A stretch of 64,000 nt of DNA from Lithospermum erythrorhizon (Eukaryota; Streptophyta; Magnoliopsida; Boraginales; Boraginaceae): assembly GCA_019722365.1 (NCBI GenBank), contig JADFUC010000709.1, positions 1,240,001 through 1,304,000 of the forward strand, given 5' to 3'. Below, piece after piece: positions 25,801 through 35,920 of this stretch. Both the position numbers and the translations under genes were made by a program. The notes below the pieces were generated by a model. The model was not told the origin of the DNA. It did not search any database and saw only the letters and a list, made by a program, of their open reading frames with translations. Each line of letters opens with the position of its first letter. Within the stretch, counting starts at the first letter, position 1.

Positions 25801-27316
25801 GGTTAGATGCCAGATTTTTACCGATCATAAAAGTTTGAAGTACCTCCCGACGTAGAGAGACCTGAATTTGAGGCAGAGGAGATGGATGGAGTTTATCAGC
25901 GACTACGATGTGACTATTGAGTATCACCCGGGGAAGGCGAATGTTGTAGCAGATGCTTTGAGTAGGAAGAGGAGAATTTAAAGAAGCCAAAGCGAGAGAT
26001 AGGCGACTTGGAGTTGATCTTGAGTTGGTAGGTGTGTTGAGTTATTGGCTCGTGTGAAATTTCGACATGTACTATTTGATCGAATCTTGGAGCTTGACCA
26101 AAAGATGAGAAATTCTGAGCTAATATCATTAAAGAGGTGAAGAGTGGAGGTAGATCGGTTCGTGGTTAATGATAGTGGTGCTTTTGAGGATGAATGGTAT
26201 TGGAAGTAATTTGTGCAGGAAAGTATTCGAGAGTTGAAGGAGAGATTCTTGATGAGGCTCATGTGCACCTTAGCAGCATGTGCATTCGGGTAGCACGAGG
26301 ATGTATCGGGACTTCGGGTTGGTTTATTGGTGGTCGGGGGCCAAGAAGAAGTGCGAGTTTGGCCCGAGGTGCTGGTTTGTCAACGAGTAAAGATTAAGCA
26401 TAGACACCTGCTTGAGTTATTCTGACCCTTCCGATTCTTGAATGGACGTGGGAGAACATCACCATGGATTTCTTATTCGGACTTCCTAGATCGTCGAGGC
26501 GGAACGATGGGATTTGGGTGATCGTGGACAGATTGTCGAAGTCTGCTCACTTCCTACCGATTAAATTAGTGATGGATTTGAGGAAATTTAAGCGAAGGCG
26601 TATGTTGATCGGATTATGGTGCATGGGGTTCCGGTGTCGGTGCTCGGTAGCCAAGTGATACGAGGTTTACCTTCAAATTTTGGAGAGGTTTTTCAAAGGC
26701 GTTGGGGACTAAGAGTTGATTTGATTACATATTTCCATCCCAGACGGATGGGTATCGGAGAGGAGCCCGATCCAGACTTTGGAGGATATGCTTCGGCGGT
26801 TGTTACGAGGTTTACCGAGGGAGTTGGGATGATGAGTTGCCTAAGATGGAGTTCGCGTATAATAATAGTTTTCATGCTAGTATCGAGATGGCACCATTTG
26901 AGGCGTTATATGGGCGAAAGTCTTAGACGCTCAGTTTGTTGGAATGAAGTAGGAGAGAAGAAGGTTTATGGCTCCGAGTTAGTCGAAAGGTCAGTGGAGA
27001 GGATCAAGTTGATACAACAACACCTGAAAACAGCGCAGGAAAGACAGAAGAAATATGCTGATCGTCGCCGAGTGGATTTGTGTTTCGAAGTTGGTGATCG
27101 GGTATTTTGAGGGTATCTCCATGGAAAGGGGTAATGCGGTTTGGAAGGAAAGGGAAGTTGAGTCCCCGTTACATCGGACCGTTTGAGATTTTGGCGAGAG
27201 TGGGATCCGTAGCTTATTGTTTGGCGTTGCCTCCGGGTTTGGATAGAATTCATAATGTATTCCATGTGTCTTGCCTGAGGAAGTATATTCCAGGAGGCCC
27301 GTCGCGTAAAAAATGA
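22865..27316 (+). mobile_element. Decayed Ty3/gypsy retrotransposon with gag-PR-RT-RH-IN order
   Basis: The domains run in plus-strand order across shifting frames. Gag is at about 22865-23650, with 'RDMETIFEPMGI' and 'ARDWWGNL'. A damaged aspartic protease site is at about 24175-24240. Reverse transcriptase is at about 24840-25240, with '[12 protein letters not shown]' and the catalytic 'FIDDILIYS'. RNase H is at about 25640-25975, with '[10 protein letters not shown]' and '[16 protein letters not shown]'. Integrase is at about 26260-27100, with a zinc-finger remnant and 'VDRLSKSAHFLPI'. The GPF module 'RYIGPFEIL' with 'NVFHVSCLRKYIPG' ends at 27316. This gene order is the Ty3/gypsy (Metaviridae) order, and the motifs fit plant chromoviruses such as the Tekay/Reina group. 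Many stops and frameshifts show it is inactive. No LTR pair, primer-binding site or chromodomain was identified. Confidence 0.9.
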
Positions 27317-28680
27317 AAAATAAAGAAAAAAACACGTGAATTATTAATTTAACGCTTTATCAGCGTCGGGACAAGCGAAGAAAGAAATATTATCTTAGAG
27401 ATTTTATTAAATAATCGATATCTAATTTATTGAGTTAAAAAAGTAAAAAATAACCCGAGGAAAAAAAGGGATTATCCACTCTTTGAGAGGTAATGCATAT
27501 ACTGTTCTTGAGTTATTAAAGCTGGGCGTTCTTGACTTTGTTATCGGGTAGGCCCCGATACGGCAAATTAGGTAGTGCACTGGAGCGCTCGACACCACTG
27601 AGCGATGGACCAAAGAACATAATACGGAAGGCGGACTCGGAATCGGTGCGAGCAAGCGCCCTCGAGATAAGGCGCCCCGGTAACAAAATAAAGAACCAAG
27701 CGGAACGCCAAGACCCCCTCGCGCCAAAATAACCAAGGCGAGACACGCTCGGATGTCCCTCGGCCAAATCCGAAATGATCCTTGAGGAAAGATGTGGCGG
27801 CGAGAGAAGGGGTGAGACCCTCGCCCGCCAATGGCCATCGCCAAAATCCGCCATATCCCTTTGAGTTTCAAATTTTAGTTTCTTATAAATTTCTTTGTAT
27901 ACATGTAGTCTTAAGTTTTTTGCATGAGTATATAAGTAAGTATAATTTTATCATTATATTCCAATTTTAATGACTTCACTTAAAATAAAAACTATTCCAA
28001 AATAGACCTTTCATGCTGCGAAGATTATCTAGTTTGAGAAGATTGTCTAGTTTGATTTTTCATTGTTAAAATTAACAAATTTTATAATCTTATCTATAAG
28101 CATACCTTTAAATTGAAGAAAAATTATAATACTAATATTTGATATATTTGTATATCTATATATTATAACATATTGTAAAGATTTACTCCTGTGAGTTCGA
28201 GAGTTCGAGATAATGGGTAATGCCAGCGTTGAAAATTAGGGAGAAAGTTAAAATTTATATAAGTATAAAAAGGCTGCACAAACCTTACTTGTACGATTAG
28301 TTTTAGGATGAATTGTCTTTTGAGCTTATTAAAGTATATAACCACTTCTTGTGAGGTGTGGTCGGGGGCCAGGTCGTGGATTTATATGATATGTCGCAAA
28401 GAGTTGTTACGTAAGTGCGTCTTTTGAGAACATTAAATGTCTTTTTACACACACATATAGCATATGTAAATATAATTAAGCATATGTAAATATAATTAGA
28501 CAATTTTATATGTATATATAAGTCATTATAAAAATATTGTATGTAAGAAATCATGATTAGTGGTTGGTGGTACAGTTGCAAACCAGTCAAATAAAAGAGA
28601 GTTGCGTGCGTTACTTGAGTACTAAACATTCTTTTTTGGTAGAATTTGAGGTCACTAATGAGGTGCCACATTTTGTTTTA
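27317..28680. other. Intergenic DNA between gypsy remnant and quinone reductase gene
   Basis: A GC-richer block at about 27510-27860 gives open frames on both strands, for example 27422-27871 minus, without any known domain. It could be LTR or other element DNA of the adjacent gypsy remnant. From 27900 onward the DNA is AT-rich. Around 28017-28075 there is a duplicated 'gaagattgtctagtttg' word resembling MITE subterminal sequence. Confidence 0.35.
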
Positions 28681-28682
28681 AT

Positions 28683-28699
28683 CACGTGTTATTATAAAA
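28683..28699 (+). promoter_or_regulatory. G-box and TATA box upstream of the quinone reductase gene
   Basis: CACGTG at 28683-28688 is a G-box, a binding site for bZIP and bHLH factors. It is followed directly by TATAAAAT at 28692-28699, about 60 bases before the ATG. The spacing leaves room for a short leader of roughly 30 bases. The call rests on motif and position only. Confidence 0.4.
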
Positions 28700-28759
28700 T
28701 AGGGTGATAGATCCATTTTATTGTACCTCTAACTAAAATAATAAGAGAAAATTCACAGG

Positions 28760-29899
28760 ATGGCAATAGAATCACAAGTCATCAAAGTGGTAGCCATCTG
28801 CGGTTCCCTCCGGAAAGCTTCTTTCCATCGTGGCCTCATACGTGCTGGTAATATTTTTTTCCTTTGTTTTGTATTGGGACTTATTTAGAGGTAACGGGAC
28901 ATGTTATGCATGATAACCGGACATGTTTAATATGAAGTTATCACGAGATCAGTTTGATGTTTTTATTTCTTAATGTGGCATTACTATTTAAGTTACTATT
29001 TCATCCAAAGCTATAAAATCGTTTAGTTTTGATTTTCGATTGTTGATTTTCGCTTATAATTGTAGTTGAAGCTTCTTTGTATAGTTGACAATTATTTGTT
29101 GTCCAATTATATGATGTTCCCCTGGGATTTACTGTGTTTTATTAATTGTAGCAATTGAGATATGTGAGAAGTCACTGAAGGGAATAGAGATCGAGCATGT
29201 GGACATTTCGAACCTGCCTTTTCAGAACACCGATCTTGAGACCGCCGGAACATTCCCACCGGAAGTAGAAGCTTTCCGCCGGAAGATCAAGGAAGCTGAT
29301 GCCATCCTCTTCGCTTCACCTGAGTTTAACTATTCCGTCACAGGTGACATTCAAAACTAAAAATAGCTTATCGGAAATTGAGTTATGCATGAGTCGAGTA
29401 ACTCTAGTCATACCAAGCTATTCACACTGTTTAGGTTAGGGTGAACCGAGGTTACATACAATCCAAACCTATTTAACCGTGAACAGAGGCATTGTGACAT
29501 GTTATTGTGTGCATATAAGCTAAGCAGGAATTAAACAATATTTTATTAAATCATTTTATTGAAAATGTGAAGTATTTTATTTATTTTTGTTGGCATACAG
29601 CTCCATTGAAGAATGCAATTGATTGGGCATCAAGACCTCCAAATGCCTGGGCAGGCAAAGCAGGTGCTATAGTGAGTGCAGGGGGGAGTTCGGGCGGCGG
29701 CCGAGCACAGTATCACCTCCGTCAGATTGGAGTGTTTGTTGATCTTCATTTCATCAACAAGCCTGAGTTTACTCTGGCTGCATTTCAACCACCAGCAAAG
29801 TTTGACAGTGATAGCAACCTGATTGATGAAGCAGCAAAACAGAAGTTGAAAGATGTTCTTGTGGCTCTCTATCAATTTACATTAAAAATTAAGGCATAG
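28760..29899 (+). CDS. NQR: NAD(P)H:quinone oxidoreductase (FMN-dependent, NQR type)
   Basis: This flavodoxin-fold FMN enzyme moves two electrons from NAD(P)H to quinones, avoiding semiquinone radicals. It is probably cytosolic or plasma-membrane associated. There are three exons, 28760-28847, 29152-29343 and 29601-29899, with GT-AG introns, both in phase 1. The spliced product is 192 residues, close to the roughly 196 of the Arabidopsis protein At3g27890. The N-terminal 'AICGSLRKASFHRGLIRA' is the FMN-phosphate loop. 'FASPEFNYSVTAPLKNAIDW' is the family signature. A Gly-rich 'SAGGSSGGGRAQYHLRQIGV' segment and 'FINKPEFTLAAFQPP' follow, as in the plant family. No signal peptide is visible. The frame is intact. 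Confidence 0.93.
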
Positions 29900-30960
29900 T
29901 GATAGCTCTGCTAGTTTGGTTTATTAAAATTGAGGGTCTAATATTTTGATATGAACCTATTTTGTTTAAATTAGTTTCAATTCACTAAATAAAGTGGCGG
30001 AATTAAGATTTTTATGAATAAAACTCATCAAAAGTATGGATATATGATAGAAAACAAGTTGGTCTAATATTCAAATGATATAATTGAACACTTCAAAACC
30101 AAAAGAATAGTCTAGTAATAAATGATAGATTTAACTTTACAATGTCGTAAATTTGAACCTTAATACTCCGTAACGGTTTTAGGTTGAGACAGATCTCTCT
30201 TGATCTTGTTGTAAACAAAAAAGAATGAAATCTTTTGCTAATAAATTTGCAAATCGAATAATCCGGCAAAAGGTTGTGTAAATTCAATTTCTTTTAAAAA
30301 ATGTTCGTTCACTACCCTAATGTGTTCTGTTTTTTTTTTTTTTTTATATCAAATAAGTTGTTTTTAGAGGAAAAATATTTTATAAGATCACTCTGTATGA
30401 AGGCTTTGGGTATAGCAATTTAATTTAAGCGCTTAATTAATTGATATCAAATAAGTTGTATACAACTTTAATCTTCCAATTAACATTACATTCTTCTTTT
30501 TAATAAGAAAAGATTATGGATTAAATTACGCATTTCTTTTGCACATAACCAAATACTATCACTTAGCATCATTTCTACATTAGTTAAATCCTTAATGAAA
30601 ATCAAAATCATAAACATGTCCATTAAAATCATCGAATTTGAACCGTCATCTTTACATTCTCCAACTAGTTTTGATCATATTTTATAGATTGATACATTAC
30701 ACATGCTTAAAAAATCATTCCTCATTTTGAATATTCAAAATTAATTTATAAACAAAAAGAGTACATTTATGATGATTTTAGCACATACTACTATATAACA
30801 AAACAAAAAATAGTACTATTATTATTCAGACAACATTTTAGTATTGGATTTAGATACCTTATTACACAATATAGATAGATAGGAATCGCTTATTACACAA
30901 AAGTCTTACTTTTTCTTACTCTCAGATCTCTCCATATTTCCCCCCGACCAATCATCACAC
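29900..30960. other. Spacer between the quinone reductase and SPT16 genes
   Basis: This is AT-rich DNA with a T run at about 30331-30345 and no coding signal. The last part probably holds the SPT16 promoter and first non-coding exon, which would end near 30961 at a 'cacg|gtaat' donor. Confidence 0.4.
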
Positions 30961-30961
30961 G

Positions 30962-31690
30962 GTAATATTTATTTTCATCTTAATCCAAAATTAATTCATT
31001 TCGATTATTTGTAAGCATGATTATCAAGCTAATTATGTTGATAATTAAGTTTAATTCATAATAACCATAAATTGCATCTTAGTTTTGATATTTTGTTAAA
31101 CAGAATATGTTTCATAAACAATTTATTTCATTATTTGTAAATTAATCTAAATGCCTTGTTTATGATGTTGTTAGGTTTTGGTATATTTTGTTTCATTTAG
31201 ATGTTAATACTACCTCAATCCCAAAATGATTGTCTAATTTTCTTTTTTATAGTTAAAAAAAGTCGTGATTAATTGACACACATAACTTTGATTTGATTTG
31301 ATTTGGAATTATCACGGTAATAGTAAAGTAGGTTGAAATTATAGCTTTCCATATATTTTCCACCAAATATTGTCAACATAAACGAAAATGCATTCGTTCA
31401 AAATTAAATAAGTTAAATATCGAAATTCAAAACTAGACAATTTTTAGGGATGGAGGTAGTGATTCTTGTTTTTTGTTTGATTACTATGTTAATTGGAGTA
31501 TAAAGTTTTTGTTAGTTACTTATAAGTACTTAATATTATGAGTAATTAATATGGAATCATTTCACTTTCGTTTTGATGAGCATAGTAATGTATGAAATGT
31601 GGAAGAAGTTAAATTGATTGCTGTAAGAGGACGTCAAGAGGGGACTGATGCTAATTGCGTTTAGCTTTCGTTTCTCGTTGTGTCAGCTGA
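30962..31690 (+). other. Probable 5' UTR intron of SPT16
   Basis: A pyrimidine-rich leader-like segment (30900-30960) is followed by a 'ggtaatatt' donor. A 'cgttgtgtcag' acceptor-like site sits at about 31684, or 'gatcag' at about 31694, shortly before the ATG at 31755. A leader intron in front of the long uninterrupted reading frame is inferred from these sites. No transcript evidence is available here. Confidence 0.45.
31210..31459. mobile_element. Stowaway-like MITE, 250 bp, in the SPT16 leader region
   Basis: The left end 'CTACCTCAATCCCAAAA' and the inverted right end (reverse complement 'CTACCTCCATCCCTAAAA') form terminal inverted repeats of about 30 bases with a few mismatches, and both continue into 'ATTGTCTA[A/G]TTTT'. 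A TA dinucleotide flanks the left side, while the right side is TG, perhaps a decayed TA target duplication. The size, ends and lack of coding capacity fit Tc1/mariner-type Stowaway MITEs. It lies inside the presumed SPT16 leader intron. Confidence 0.75.
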
Positions 31691-31754
31691 TCAGGATAAA
31701 GAAGTGTTCGAAGCCATAAAAGTTCGATACTTGAATCTTGAATCTATTTTTTAT

Positions 31755-34700
31755 ATGGCGGATCGAAAACCATTGGGTGGTACAAATCCTTACACAATTA
31801 ATGTGGATAGCTTTAGTACCCGGTTGAATGTGCTTTACTCACACTGGAATGATCACAAAAATAATCTATGGGGCAGTTCTGATGTACTTGCGATAGCAAC
31901 CCCACCACCATCTGAAGACTTGCGGTATCTGAAATCGTCTGCCTTGAATGTGTGGCTGGTCGGATATGAATTCCCGGACACTATAATGGTTTTTATGAAG
32001 ACGCAGATTCATATATTGTGTAGCCCAAAGAAAGCATCATTGCTTGAAGTTGTGAAGAAGTCTGCGAAGGATGCCTTGGGTGTTGAGGTGGTAATGCATG
32101 TTAAGACCAAAAACACTGATGGAAGTGATCTAATGGAAGCCATACTCCGAGCTACTCGTGCTCAGCCCCGATCAGATAATGAGAGTTCCCCTATAGTAGG
32201 GCATGTTGCAAGGGAGGCCCCTGAGGGAAATCTATTGGAGAAATGGGATGAGAAGCTGAAGAGCTCAAGGTTTCAGTTAAGCGACATTACTAGTGGTTTT
32301 TCAGATCTTTTTGCTGTTAAGGATAATGTGGAGATTACAAATGTGAAGAAAGCTGCTTTTTTATCTGCATCAGTAATGAAGAATTTTGTAGTCCCCAAGC
32401 TGGAAAATGTAATAGATGAGGAGAAGAAGACCTCCCATTCGTCATTGATGGATGATACAGAAAAAGTTATTCTTGAACCAGCAAAGATCAAGGTGAAGCT
32501 AAAAGCTGATAATATTGATATATGTTACCCACCCATTTTTCAGAGTGGTGGAGAATTTGATCTGAAACCAAGTGCATCGAGCAATGATAGCAATCTATAT
32601 TATGATTCTACTAGTGTTATAATATGTGCAGTTGGTTCTCGGTATAACAGTTACTGCTCAAATGTTGCTCGCACATTTTTAATCGATGCAAATCCGATGC
32701 AGATCAAGGCTTATGAAGTTCTTCTTAAATCACACGAGGCTGCAATCAGTGCCCTGAAACCAGGGAGTAAGGCTAGCCTTGCCTACCAATCAGCCCTTTC
32801 GATTGTTAAAAAGGAGGCACCTGAGTTGGCAGGAAATTTGACGAGATCTGCAGGCACAGGGATTGGTCTTGAGTTTCGTGAGTCTGGACTGAATCTGAAT
32901 GGCAAAAATGATAAAGAGTTGAAAACTGGTATGGTTTTTAATGTGTCGCTCGGGTTTCAGAATTTAGAAACAGACACAAAGGACCCAAAAACCCAGAAGT
33001 GTTCTGTACTGCTTGCTGATACAATAATTATTGGTCAAAGTACCCCAGAGGTGGTAACTTCTATGAGTTCTAAAGCAGTGAAAGATGTGGCATATTCTTT
33101 CAATGAGGATGGTGAAGAAGAAGAGGTGAAGCGTCAAAGTATAAAAGTTAAGCCTAAAGCTGTTGAGACAATTAAATCAAAGGCAACACTTAGGTCAGTA
33201 AATCATGAGACCTCAAAAGAAGAGCTTAGGAGGCAACACCAGGCCGAACTTGCTCGTCAAAAGAATGAAGAAACTGCTAGAAGGTTGGCTGGTGGGAATT
33301 CTGAGGATGCTGCTACTCGTGGAGGCTCGAGATCTTCAGGTGAATTGGTTGCATATAAAAACGTCAATGATCTGCCACCTCCAAGGGAGATGATGATCCA
33401 GGTGGACCAGAGAAATGAGGCTATTCTCTTGCCTATTCAGGGAAATATGGTTCCTTTTCATATTACCTCTGTCAAGAGTGTTACTAGCCAACAAGATACT
33501 AGCCGCAGTTGCTATATCCGGATTATCTTCAATGTACCCGGAACACCTTTTAATCCTCATGATGCAAATACACTGAAGTTTCAGGGGTCCATATATGTCA
33601 AGGAAGTTTCATTTCGCTCAAAGGATCCAAGGCACATTAGCGAAGTGGTTCATCTTGTAAAAAATCTTCGTAAACAGGTTGCTTCCAGAGAATCAGAAAA
33701 GGCAGAAAGGGCGACTTTGGTAACGCAGGAGAAACTCCAACTTTCTGGATCCAGGTTCAAGCCAATAAGGTTAAATGACCTATCGATTCGTCCAGTATTT
33801 GGTGGTCGAGGAAGAAAGCTTCCTGGCACCCTGGAAGCCCATGCCAATGGATTTCGCTTTTCGACATCAAGGGCAGAGGAGCGAATTGATATTATGTACA
33901 GAAACATCAAACATGCATTTTTCCAGCCTGCAGAGAAGGAAATGATTACTCTTGTCCACTTCCATCTGCATAATCACATAATGGTGGGAAACAAGAAAGC
34001 CAAGGATGTTCAGTTTTATGTTGAAGTTATGGACGTAGTCCAGACAATTGGAGGGGGTAGGAGATCTGCTTATGATCCAGATGAAATTGAGGAGGAACAA
34101 CGGGAAAGGGATCGTAAGAACAAAATTAGCATGGGTTTCCAGAGTTTCGTAAATCGAGTGCATGATCTATGGGGCCAGCCTCAGTTTAAGGGTCTTGATT
34201 TGGAGTTTGATCAGCCTCTAAGAGAACTTGGCTTTCATGGGGTACCTTACAAATCATCCGCTTTTATTGTCCCTAGTTCTGGCTGTCTTGTTGAGCTAAT
34301 AGAGATGCCATTTGTGGTGATTACCCTTGGCGAGATTGAAATAGTTAATTTGGAAAGAGTTGGTATGGGGCAGAAAAACTTCGACATGACAATTGTTTTC
34401 AAGGACTTTAAACGAGATGTTATGCGGATTGATTCTATCCCGTCAACATCCCTTGATGGTATCAAGGAATGGCTTGATACAACAGACCTGAAGTACTACG
34501 AGAGCAGGTTGAACTTAAATTGGAAACAAATATTAAAAACAATCACTGATGATCCTGAGAAGTTTATAGAAGATGGTGGCTGGGAGTTCTTGAATTTAGA
34601 GGCTAGTGATTCAGATTCTGATAACTCACAGGAGTCGGACCAGGGATATTTGCCTTCAGATGTACAATCTGATTCAGAGTCAGAGGACGAGGATGATGGC

Positions 34701-34940
34701 AGCGAGTCATTAGAGTCAGAGGCCGATGAAGAAGATGATAGCGAAGAATTATCCGAGGAAGAGGAAGGGAAAACATGGGAAGAATTGGAAAGGGAGGCCA
34801 CTAGAGAAGACAGAGAGAAAGGTGCCGAGTCTGATAGCGAGGAAGACCGTAAAAGAAGGAAGATGAAAGCTTCCGTATCTCGGCCACCGGAGAGGAGACA
34901 CCCTGGTGGGGGTCTACCTAAAAGGCCCAGGTTCAAGTAA
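31755..34940 (+). CDS. SPT16: FACT complex subunit SPT16
   Basis: SPT16 with SSRP1 forms the FACT histone chaperone, which loosens and rebuilds nucleosomes during transcription and replication. The coding frame is one block of 1061 residues (Arabidopsis SPT16 has about 1074). I chose the ATG at 31755 because 'MADRKPLGGTNPYTINVDSF' matches the family N-terminus. The frame is open for 25 codons upstream but has only a GTG there. Residues about 15-440 form the catalytically dead aminopeptidase-like domain ('SDVLAIATPPPSEDLRYLKS', and 'AGTGIGLEFRES' near 366). A charged linker near 491 is followed by the Spt16 middle domain (from about 536, 'PPPREMMIQVDQRNEAILLP'). An Rtt106-like PH region ends near 880. 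The strongly acidic tail is at about 950-1030, followed by a short basic end. The gene converges on NRPE1. Confidence 0.97.
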   Translation: MADRKPLGGTNPYTINVDSFSTRLNVLYSHWNDHKNNLWGSSDVLAIATPPPSEDLRYLKSSALNVWLVGYEFPDTIMVFMKTQIHILCSPKKASLLEVVKKSAKDALGVEVVMHVKTKNTDGSDLMEAILRATRAQPRSDNESSPIVGHVAREAPEGNLLEKWDEKLKSSRFQLSDITSGFSDLFAVKDNVEITNVKKAAFLSASVMKNFVVPKLENVIDEEKKTSHSSLMDDTEKVILEPAKIKVKLKADNIDICYPPIFQSGGEFDLKPSASSNDSNLYYDSTSVIICAVGSRYNSYCSNVARTFLIDANPMQIKAYEVLLKSHEAAISALKPGSKASLAYQSALSIVKKEAPELAGNLTRSAGTGIGLEFRESGLNLNGKNDKELKTGMVFNVSLGFQNLETDTKDPKTQKCSVLLADTIIIGQSTPEVVTSMSSKAVKDVAYSFNEDGEEEEVKRQSIKVKPKAVETIKSKATLRSVNHETSKEELRRQHQAELARQKNEETARRLAGGNSEDAATRGGSRSSGELVAYKNVNDLPPPREMMIQVDQRNEAILLPIQGNMVPFHITSVKSVTSQQDTSRSCYIRIIFNVPGTPFNPHDANTLKFQGSIYVKEVSFRSKDPRHISEVVHLVKNLRKQVASRESEKAERATLVTQEKLQLSGSRFKPIRLNDLSIRPVFGGRGRKLPGTLEAHANGFRFSTSRAEERIDIMYRNIKHAFFQPAEKEMITLVHFHLHNHIMVGNKKAKDVQFYVEVMDVVQTIGGGRRSAYDPDEIEEEQRERDRKNKISMGFQSFVNRVHDLWGQPQFKGLDLEFDQPLRELGFHGVPYKSSAFIVPSSGCLVELIEMPFVVITLGEIEIVNLERVGMGQKNFDMTIVFKDFKRDVMRIDSIPSTSLDGIKEWLDTTDLKYYESRLNLNWKQILKTITDDPEKFIEDGGWEFLNLEASDSDSDNSQESDQGYLPSDVQSDSESEDEDDGSESLESEADEEDDSEELSEEEEGKTWEELEREATREDREKGAESDSEEDRKRRKMKASVSRPPERRHPGGGLPKRPRFK

Positions 34941-35920
34941 TTGAAACCAGTTAAGTTAAATGAGATACATTTGCATTTGTAATGCACAATGACTGTAGCA
35001 TATGTAATGCGTAATATTATTCTGCTTTCTTGGTTTAAAATAGTTAAACTAACTACAATTACATATTCATAATGGAGATTGGTTTTAAACATATTCATAA
35101 TGGAGATTGGTTTTAAGAGCTAGGTATTGCTAAGTGCTATCCCCTTCAGTCCTACCATATGTCCATATGCATGATAGTTTGTAATGTCTATTTTTTATGA
35201 CACTCCATTCGTTTATGACACTCCACTCGTTTGTTATTTTTCATCCAATCTTAATCCTTACTTGCCTATTTAAGTATAAAAATTATTGGCCTAAATTATA
35301 CGACAAACTATTTCTCCGTATATATTATTTGGTTGAATATTCACCACAGGATTTGACATCTAGCAGTGCCAAATGTTGTATGGATGGTAAGTGCAATCAC
35401 CAAAGCCAAAAGCTCATCTCAACAAAAGCTATTGAGGAGAAGAAAGCTAAGGAAGACTTGGTGTTTCAACAAAAGAAGCTAGCAAATGCCAATTTGCATT
35501 ACTCCTGTGTAATTTGTACCAAATTGTCTTCCAACTTTTCTTAACTGACCGACTAGTGATGGGCAATGCAAAATGAAGTTTGAATTCAAACTTCACTGGG
35601 TCACATCATTATCAAAATAAAGCCTAAAAGATAACAATTATCATAAAATGAGTGGAAGTTACTGAGACATGTTATAAGAACGTCACTAAATCATTTCCAA
35701 TGTTATCAATAATGACCACCACTAAGGGATTAGAACGGTTGTGCATCGGTAATCAAATGTTCAAACAACGAGCTACCTCTGTTATCAACGCAGGACCTGG
35801 AAAGATGTAAGAAAATCGACACCTTCATATCGATTGTAATTGATGGTGGGGTTACAGTTCTGAAGATGACCAGCACTAAGCTATTTACATGGACTTAGTT
35901 TTCTCCTAGATCATCTGACC
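34941..35920. other. Convergent 3' region between SPT16 and NRPE1
   Basis: This spacer of about 980 bases holds the 3' ends of both genes. It has an imperfect tandem duplication of a 26-base word ('atattcataatggagattgg' plus more) at about 35063-35115. An open frame at 35197-35544 plus has no recognisable domain and is not called as a gene. Confidence 0.4.

Noticed and set aside
27422..27871. Overlapping long frames on both strands in a GC-richer block
   Set aside because: No domain or conserved motif is visible. The block adjoins a dead gypsy element and is best seen as element-derived DNA.
31680..31754. Upstream in-frame extension of SPT16 starting at GTG
   Set aside because: There is no ATG, the 25 residues do not resemble SPT16, and a splice acceptor lies near this point. 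The ATG at 31755 matches the family start.
34496..35098. Minus-strand Ser-rich frame of 200 codons
   Set aside because: It is the antisense shadow of the SPT16 acidic tail, where GAA/GAT codons read as Ser and Phe on the other strand.
35197..35544. Plus-strand frame of 115 codons between SPT16 and NRPE1
   Set aside because: It has an ATG but no recognisable family, repeated 'MTLHSF' at the start from a local duplication, and lies in a 3' spacer.
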